Part shown: piece by piece, positions 24,301-33,300 of the stretch
How the letters are laid out: each line of letters begins with the position of its first letter
How positions within the stretch are numbered: position 1 is the first letter of the stretch
From: Saccoglossus kowalevskii
Lineage: Eukaryota > Hemichordata > Enteropneusta > Harrimaniidae
Assembly: GCF_000003605.2 (NCBI RefSeq)
Contig: NW_003106593.1
Span: forward strand, 198,111-233,448
Direction: 5' to 3'
Length of the DNA stretch: 35,338 bases
Notes under the pieces: model-generated
Databases searched by the model: none
Seen by the model: the letters and a program-made list of their open reading frames with translations, nothing else
Told to the model about the DNA's origin: nothing
Made by a program: the position numbers and the translations under genes

Positions 24301-27300
24301 TTACAAAAAATAAATTCTTTGTACAAATTACGGACAATTAAAATTTGTACGATTTTACGTTTTTTATTCATTTAAATAACATTCTTACGAAAATAAAAAC
24401 AATTGATTACAGCTTACAAAAATACCCCTTGCCGACCCTCTAATTTGGCTGGTTCACATGTCAGTTGAACACTTCATCACCCGCCACCCATATTTTGAAT
24501 TTGTTGAAGGTAACAAAAGTTGTATTTTACATGCATTGTTTACTGTAATTGAATGCATAATGAACGAAAGAATATTTCAGCATTCCTGCAACATTATTGG
24601 AAAAATTTCTTTCAAATTTGATATGATCATTCATTCCAGATATTATATTTTTCATATTCACAGTAATCATGCCTGGTTACAAATCATTTATTAATTCACA
24701 TGTTTGTTTGTAATTTGTTTACTCATCTAATTGTGTTTGTAGGTATTCTACAAACCAATGGCAGAAGCAGCCATTGTCACAAAAGAAGAACTTGCTTCAA
24801 TATTTGTCAACTGGAAAGAAATTATTATGTGTAATATGAAATTGTTAAAGTAAGTTTTCATTTCGTTATAACAAAGATTATCAAACAAATAAATAAATAA
24901 AATTTCCCTTGCAGATTGTCTTTTAACAAATTCACACACATTTACTCCAGAATGTACCGGTACATGTGGCAGGGGAGTATGTAATAAAAAAAAACACTAC
25001 AAACTAAAGTCACATACGGTTTCTTTGAAAAAAAACATAGCGTTAATGAATTTTGAAGAAGAGTTATAAGAAATATCAAATTTTGGGTACCATAGTAGAG
25101 GGGAAACGCATAGAGCTGTAAAACACATCGATAAATCCACAAATACAGTTTTATTCCAATTTTTGGATGGATCTCATCTCTAGTTTGTTGCACTTAAGAC
25201 CAGTGATGGTAAATTCTTGAATCAGTAACGTTTTCAACACTTTCTTTCAGAGCATTAAGAGTACGAAAGAAAATGAGCGGTGAGAGCTGTGTGATTCGTA
25301 ATATTGGAGACATTCTTTGTGAACAGGTACCATCCTTTCACTGAAGTCAGCATTCAGTATTTACTCGCATGTTACATTTTAATTTCTTCTTCTGCATCCT
25401 CAGTGGTAAATCAGCAAAACATGAAAATGGGTGACTCATACCGCATTTGTTCCAATAGTACCAAATACCCTTATGTACATGACATACACTGAGGTTAATC
25501 TAAGGTCAAAATAAATACTATTTTATTGGTTCAGTATACAACAAATATGATTTTATATGTACTGCTATTGGAGATTCTATATCATAAGAGCAAATACAGT
25601 AACGAGATACATGTATAGCTAAAAATTGTGACTTTATGTTAAAATACTTTGTGTTTTTACATCACAGCTTCCCCATATGACACCATACATTAGATTTTGT
25701 AGTTGTCAACTTAGAGCCTCATCGCTAATACAAAAGAAGACGGATAACGGCAACGAATTTAAAGCCTTCATGAAAGTAAGTTAATACTGTTACAGTAACT
25801 CTCAAGATACGAGACTCTTACTTTCGTACATTTGGATTTGAAACTTTTATATCAACTCTTTTTGACCTTGACAAAAGTAAATAATGTTTATTATATACAA
25901 CTGTCAACATAACGCCATAAGTTACAGCGTGCCATAATTTTGGGGTATTTTGCAGGGTATTTTCATCCTATCATATTAGGAAAAGCGAATTCCAAATATG
26001 GAATGATTACGCACGTAAGCGTCCTCTAATAATAAAAACAAACATGGCTACCACCAGAGTTTGACCGGATTCAACACAAAGAAGTTTGCTGATTCTGTTC
26101 TAAACATTTTGGATTTTGGCATTCCCATGGTGTATCCTTGGAAGGAAAAGATGTATAATAATAAGGTTATTACGAGAATACCTCAAAGTATGCACTCAGA
26201 CAGTACGCTGCACATGCATACTTTGTTTATCCTCATAATAACGTCATAGTACACTTCAGTGTGGTGTCCTAGTGATGTTTTTCACATGCAGTGGGTCTAT
26301 TCTGAATAATATTATCTACTTCTCTTTGTATTACCAAATGTAAACTGTATGTCACACTCATTCAGTGGTGTCTGTGGCTGTCATATTGTACCATACTCTA
26401 CCATTCACATCTGAAGATTATGTGATGAAAACAAGTACGATCAAACCGTTTTTACAAGGTTATGCCGTGCGGCTGAATACTTGCACCAGACACTCCAGCA
26501 TCTGTGTCCTGACACGTGAGACTGTCTTTAGTACATACATTTGTTTAATTTGTTTGTATAACTTTTCATTATAATATTTCTTATTTTATAGAAATGTACC
26601 GCCAATCCAAAAACCAAAGGTTTACCATTCAGTGGGTACCTTATAAAGCCAATGCAACGAGTCACTAAGTATCCACTGCTGATTGGCAAGGCAAGTCCAT
26701 TCATATTTATATGTGTAAACACTTTTGATGTTTGAAATGTGTTGAAATAGACCAATGCTCAAAATATAAGCAATGTAGTGTGAACACAAAGGTCACATCA
26801 AAAAAAAATTTGGTCTTGCCCTTGTTCATAAGTTTTAAATTGCTTTTTACTATTTAAATAACTGCATGCCTTCAAGACCTACAATGTTTCAATATATTTT
26901 TTATAATTTCTCTTTGACCAAATAAACATAATTCCCCCTTTTCCAGGTCAACATTTGTGGAAAAATATTAATTTATAAAAAAAAAAATATATTATTTTTC
27001 TTTCAATAACTATAACTTTTCTTATGTGAGACAGATTTTAGAAAATACCCCAGTGTATCACCCTGATCATGATAATGTGGAATCAGCGCTAGAGAAAGCT
27101 ACTGAACTTTGTAATCAAGTCAATGAAGGGGTGAGAGAAAAAGAGAATTCTGACAGATTGGAATGGTTACAGTCTCATGTGCAATGTGATGGTTTAGCTG
27201 AGGTAAGCTTTGCTGCTGCTTTACATTTGTGTCATAGCTTCATGGGTTTCCATATCCTACCTTTGTAAAAAAACACTACAAACAGGTAAAGTATTGCAAG

Positions 27301-30300
27301 CAAATAACACACATGTACTCAAAACGAGGCTGCCGACACCTGGTACCCAGATACGACAGAGATGGTATACCTTATTAGAAAGTCAAAATACCAAATAAGA
27401 AACAATGACATGAATTTATAAGACGACACAATAAAGGTTCCAACATTTGTCCATTACCTTGCCTACACCATGGAAGGTACTAACGGAAGGAGCCACGACG
27501 CCTATCAAGTGGCCACTTAAGCTCTAACTGGCTTATTTCCTTTTGTTTCAACCCAAATTAATCTGATAGGGACATTGTCTAGCTCATCTTTGATGTCGAT
27601 GATAGTTTGCGATTGTTTACACAAGTAACGAGTTAGCGGAGTATGATATAACCTCGCCGATTTTTAATGTGACCATAAAATATATGCGCATTATGAAACC
27701 TTGGTCATCACACATGCGCACTGGGCTTTGTTTAGGTGTGAAAGGTCAAAATACGTATTTCACATCCGGAAATTCAACAGATGAACGTTTGACTCCACAA
27801 ATTTCACATGTTTTAATTATTAGCAACTGTAACTATAACAAGATTCCGAGTGCATACAACAACAATTCCTAAGGACTCCTAAAAAATATTATTACAGAGA
27901 AAGTGTCTAGCATGCTCTTCTTTCGATACTATCTTTTCTGTTGGTGTTCGCCGATGTCCGGTGGTCAAAAATTTCGACAGTTTCGGACACCAAACCCACG
28001 CACTGACAATGGTACCATTGAATAATGCAATCGTCACAAGCAATCATTGATTAAGTCTCATTACCATTACAAATACAAAATTCACGATATTTCATCAGTT
28101 CTTCTTTAATCAATGTTACCGGTATATGTGACAATTTTCCATAAGAGTTCGCCAAGATCTCCGGAAACAACAGCATTCAAACTAAAATTTGTTTTTTCAA
28201 TATTGTACATGCGAGGTTCGACTATCGCTTCCGAACATGCTCCGAATATTACCGAATGCTCGAGATTAGCGTAACCCATTATACGAAGGTGCTAAAAGCT
28301 AAAAAGAACAATGTTTGTGAATAAACATTGACAAACGATCATGGGGTAAAGCTAAAACAATAGCGTCGTGGCTCCTTCCGTTAGTACCTTCCATGCCTAC
28401 ACCAAGCAGTTTGGAAGCTATGATGAGTTTTTCATCATGATTCAGCTATGTTTGCATAAAACAATGCGACCTCTGTGTTGATACCGGCTTATATATGTAT
28501 GCTTTGTGGCTGCTTGATTAATAGATTATTATGGTAATAATCCTATGTCAAAACAGATCACTGGTAAAATATGTTATATCACTGATTTTTCATTCAATAA
28601 CTGAACTCCTTTTATTATACATCGTTTCACTGATTAGTTATGCTGTGGGGACATTTTTAGCTCCACTGTCGACTTTGTCGAGCGGAGCTTATCATATGAG
28701 TGATTGTCTGTCGGCGTCCGTGTCAATGTTTTACTTTTTCGACTTCTTCTTGAAAACTACAAGCCTGAATGCTTTGATACTTGGTATGTATGTACCTGGG
28801 GTAGACCTCTCTTAGATTTGTTCATTTCATGATGATATCTTCAATTCTCTAATTTTGGTGAATATTTTTGGTAAAAAGTGATATTTTTGACTTCTTGTTA
28901 AAAACCGCAAGTCCAATTGCTTTGATATTGCATATATAGATGCTACATGTGGACCTTTCTCAGATTTGTTCATTTCGTGATGATATCTTAAATTCTCTAA
29001 TTTTGGTGAATATTTTTGTCATTTTTGGTAAAAAGTGATTTTTTTGACTTCTTGTTAAAAACAGCAAGTCCGATTGCTATACATACTATACATATTGTTC
29101 ATTTTCTAATGATATCTTCAGTTCTTCAATTGAAATGTGCCTTGCTAACAGCGGAGCTATCTCAGCCGAGAGGCTGCTTGTTTATTATACATGCACTTTA
29201 AAGATGTGCTTTTTATAATTCAATGTTTTGTTATTTTTCAGGAACTTATTTTTAACTCGGTGACGAATTGTTTGGGACAGAGAAAGTTTTTATTCTCAGG
29301 TACTTTAGTGAAAGTAAGTAATAAACACTTGTAATCTTTTTATTCAAATGACTGAGTTTTCTATGATACTGGCTGATGAATAAATATTAATTTGAGATTT
29401 AGAAATTGTATGTAAGAAATGTTAGTTGCATCTATCTAGTATGTTAATATAGTGAATGAACTTATTATTTGATGTTATAAACACGCTTTTGTAGTTTTTT
29501 TTTTTACTCCTGTGTGTGAGTTAGTTAGTGCATCTGTGTGTGCATGTGTGTGCATGTGTCCGTTACACTGATATCCCAAGAACCTAGATTTTGATAAAAT
29601 TTGATACATAGATGCTCTGAGATAATGCTCAGACCAGATTACTTTTGAGTTACCCCGGTAAGTATTTTCACTTTTTCCAAAAAAAACAAATTTCAATGAA
29701 ACTTGATACGTGGATGCTATGAGATAATGTCCGAACTTGATTAGTTTTTGGTTGAAATCAATGTGACATAACCATAGACCTTTCTAAGGTCTATGATGTA
29801 CGGTAACATAATGATTTCCTTTTTTTGTCATAGGCCAAAAGCAATAAAGAATTAGTTGGATTTTTATTTAATGACTTTCTATTATTAACAACACCCACCA
29901 AGCAAGGTATAACAGTATTTAATATGGATGCCAAGCCAGGTATTCTCTTTAAAATGTACAGAAATGTAAGTATAAATTCCTGCCATCAATTTTATCAGTC
30001 ACAGGTAGAGGGCAGTATCCCATGTTGGGGGCGCTATGTTTAACTGACTGGTGGCCATTTTTTCCTAAAAGTCTTAACATTTCATCAACCTATTCATCAA
30101 ACTGTTGATATTTGAAAACTAAATAAATGCGACCAATGTATTCTGGCAACATTTGCCAATGTGCCAAAGTTTTACCGAACAACACCAGATACTTCAAATC
30201 ACATTATGGGTATACAGACCAGCTACTGGGCTGTATTTAATGTCTGCTAAAGTGCTACCTTCTGATATGAGCTGCATAAAAATATGCTGTAGATCTTATT

Positions 30301-33300
30301 TGCTGTATAATCAGGATTTTTTTGTTAAGAGGTGACTGTCAGCTAAATATTAGTCTACTCGAGTTGTTCAACCAGTTACTTCTGATTAATAGCACACACA
30401 CTTACATGAATGACAGAGGTATTTATGGTTAAATTAAATCATATTTTAATGATCCAGCATACATACATTACAGTCAAACCTGTGCAATTTTTGGTATATA
30501 CGGTATGTGCTTCTAATAAAGCAATACATACTGTCTATAATGGCGCCATGTTGTGGTATTATCTTTTTTTACAGCCATTATTTCTAAATGAAATCAATGT
30601 CAAGGGACCTACTGATAAAGAAGAAGATAGTTTATTTCATTTGTCTCATATTGATAAAGTTTACAGTTTAAAAACAGACTCTGTCAGTGAAAGGTGAGAC
30701 TCATAGAAATATCAGTAGACAAATATACAGTTTAAATTTAAGCCATTGTTTGACTTTAGCCAGTGTCACATTTTACATTTTAGGTTACATTACATGTGGG
30801 CTAGTACTTAACGCAGTGACATCGGTAACTGCACATGCTCAGGAATTGAGTCCTCAGCAGCGATAACAACACCCGCTAAACACACAAAGGCTCTACACTC
30901 TTGTTTGTAATCAACCTGGTAGAGCCGTCTGTCATATGCACCGACTTCCCTTGCTTTAAGACAAAACCACACACATATTTCTTGCTTATGTGCACCCATA
31001 AAATAATAACATCAATGAATGTTCAGATGTTTTTGAAATGAAATAAAATTGTCAAAAATGGGTGATAAAAAACAATATAGTTGGTTAACATAGTGTTAAA
31101 ATAAAAATTGTAAGTTGGAGAATGGGTTTATCTGTGAACATGTTTTAAGTATCAATATTAACACTGTTTTGTCTTTTATTTTGCGTTTCAATAGAACAAA
31201 ATGGCTCAACAAAATACAAGAAGCAACCACAGTTTTTATTGAAACAGAAAAAAAGAAACTGGAAAAAGCCCACCTAGGTTTGTGAACTAATGTTATAAAG
31301 GCCTACTTTGGTCACTGAACTTCAGTGTAATATAAAGACCCACCTAGGTTTGTGAACTAATTACCTAAAAGCCTGCTTAAGTTTGTGTACAAATTTCCTA
31401 AAAGCCTGCCTATGTTTGAGGACTACTTTTCTTAAAGCCTGCCTAGATTTGTTAACTAAATTCCTAAAACCCTGCCTAGATTTGTTAACTAAATTCCTAA
31501 AACCCTGCCTAGGTTTGTTAACTTATTTTTGGAATGCACTTCAAGCTTTGTGAACTAATTTCCTAAATTATTGGGCCAGGTCACTCTATGCATTGATTGA
31601 CAAGCTTATATAGCATACTATAGCAGTGGGTTCATATAGCTTCTTGTGTTGGTCTTTAGTCTTTGTGGTGGTATTTTAGTCATTTCTGATATATTTGTTA
31701 TTTTCAGACATTATGATTTTTATTGACACAGAAGATCTATGGTTTCTTCCATAGACTTGCGTACTGTAACACAAACATGCGATGTCAAATTATATCGTAG
31801 ATAAAAGTCAACAAAAGCAGAATCAATAATATGTTTATTAAACTCTCACCAAAACCAAAACCGTGACAAAAACCATTAGTTTGTTGTTCTTTTCTTCAGG
31901 TCCAACAAGGACAATATTACCGAGAGGGTATTCACTGGAGAAGGTATTCCTGATAACTTAGATACTTCCATAAAGCAAAACCTACAAATAAATGTCTTTC
32001 CATGCATGGTAGGATACAGAGAAAATAGACAACAACAGTAAATACCACGAACTCCATAGAAAAATACTGATAGTAAGACTACCATTTCCTGGAGTTTTAG
32101 CTGTACCATTTTCCAAGGGAAGTCCTAATGCAGTTACATTTAGCCATGGTTACTAAAAAAGACTCTTTTTTTAGTAACCGTGATTTAGCCAATTAATTTT
32201 GTCCTTGTTCAACCTCAAGAAAATGGCTGTCACTAGAGTCACATACGGTTTAACTAAATCTCGGGAAAAACAACTTTGAACAGATCATTTTTGTCACAGT
32301 TTTCATGTTGGGGAGTGTTTAATAAGCATACTATTGATAGGCGATAGTGTCTGTTGCATGCTATGTAAAAATAGTGTACTTTTATAAAATTGTATTTGCA
32401 ACACCATTTGGTGTTGCTTGTTTGTGTTACGCAAGACAATGGAAGGAACTATAGCTGTCAATAAACATCCTACATCTGAAAATAACAAATTAATTGACAT
32501 GTTTCTTGGTACTCAGTCTATGATAGAAATATTGAACATATAATCAAGCCATAAAAAACTCAATAATGAGTCTAAATAAATAATTTTCTTTATTAATGTG
32601 ATTTTTTAGCTCGTACTCAGAGAAGTAAAGGAGTTGGAAGGTTATTTGTGACAATCTTAGAAGGTGCTGATCTAAAACCAGTTGACAGAAATGGTGAGAA
32701 AACTGAACTCCAGATAGTTGGTGTAATTAGCAATTTGATTGTAAACTCCCATGTACAGTTAAGATGGAATTATCATTACGAATTATGTTAAAGAAAAATT
32801 TTCTAAAAGGATTTAAATCTTAAGTGCTAGATGAATACGGCTTTACCATATTTGTAGAGTATGTGCTTACATAAATTACACTTGTCAAAATAATTAAAGC
32901 GCGGTGGTCGTTGCGCAGCGCGTGTTCGAATTTCATGTAAATAAACAACGTATTTTACATGCGTTGTATACGTCGCTATGAGTCCCATATCAAACAGGAC
33001 GCGGTACGACGACTGCCGCCCTTTAATATTTTAATTATTCCATATACAACAAATGGGATTGTTCGTTTATTTGCGCTTCTATTGTAGATGTGCTTAAATA
33101 GAGAAAATACAGTTTTCTTGGATTGATCCAGAGTGTCCAAACACATTTTCTGGATTGAAATCGATATAGGGTCTCTGTCTCTACACTATATATAAGATTG
33201 TACACTTATAGATGTTCTGTATTGTCTTGTAGGTTTAGCTGATCCATACTGTGAAGTCAGTATGGGTGTACAGGAACATAAAACTAAGATTATACCGAAT

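Noticed and set aside
30410-30697. Long open frame starting upstream of exon 28
   Set aside because: Only 30575-30693 matches the PH domain; the upstream part is intron ending in a clear acceptor.
32148-32179. Hairpin followed by T-rich sequence as a transcription terminator
   Set aside because: Eukaryotic gene, inside an intron; a bacterial-type terminator has no meaning here.
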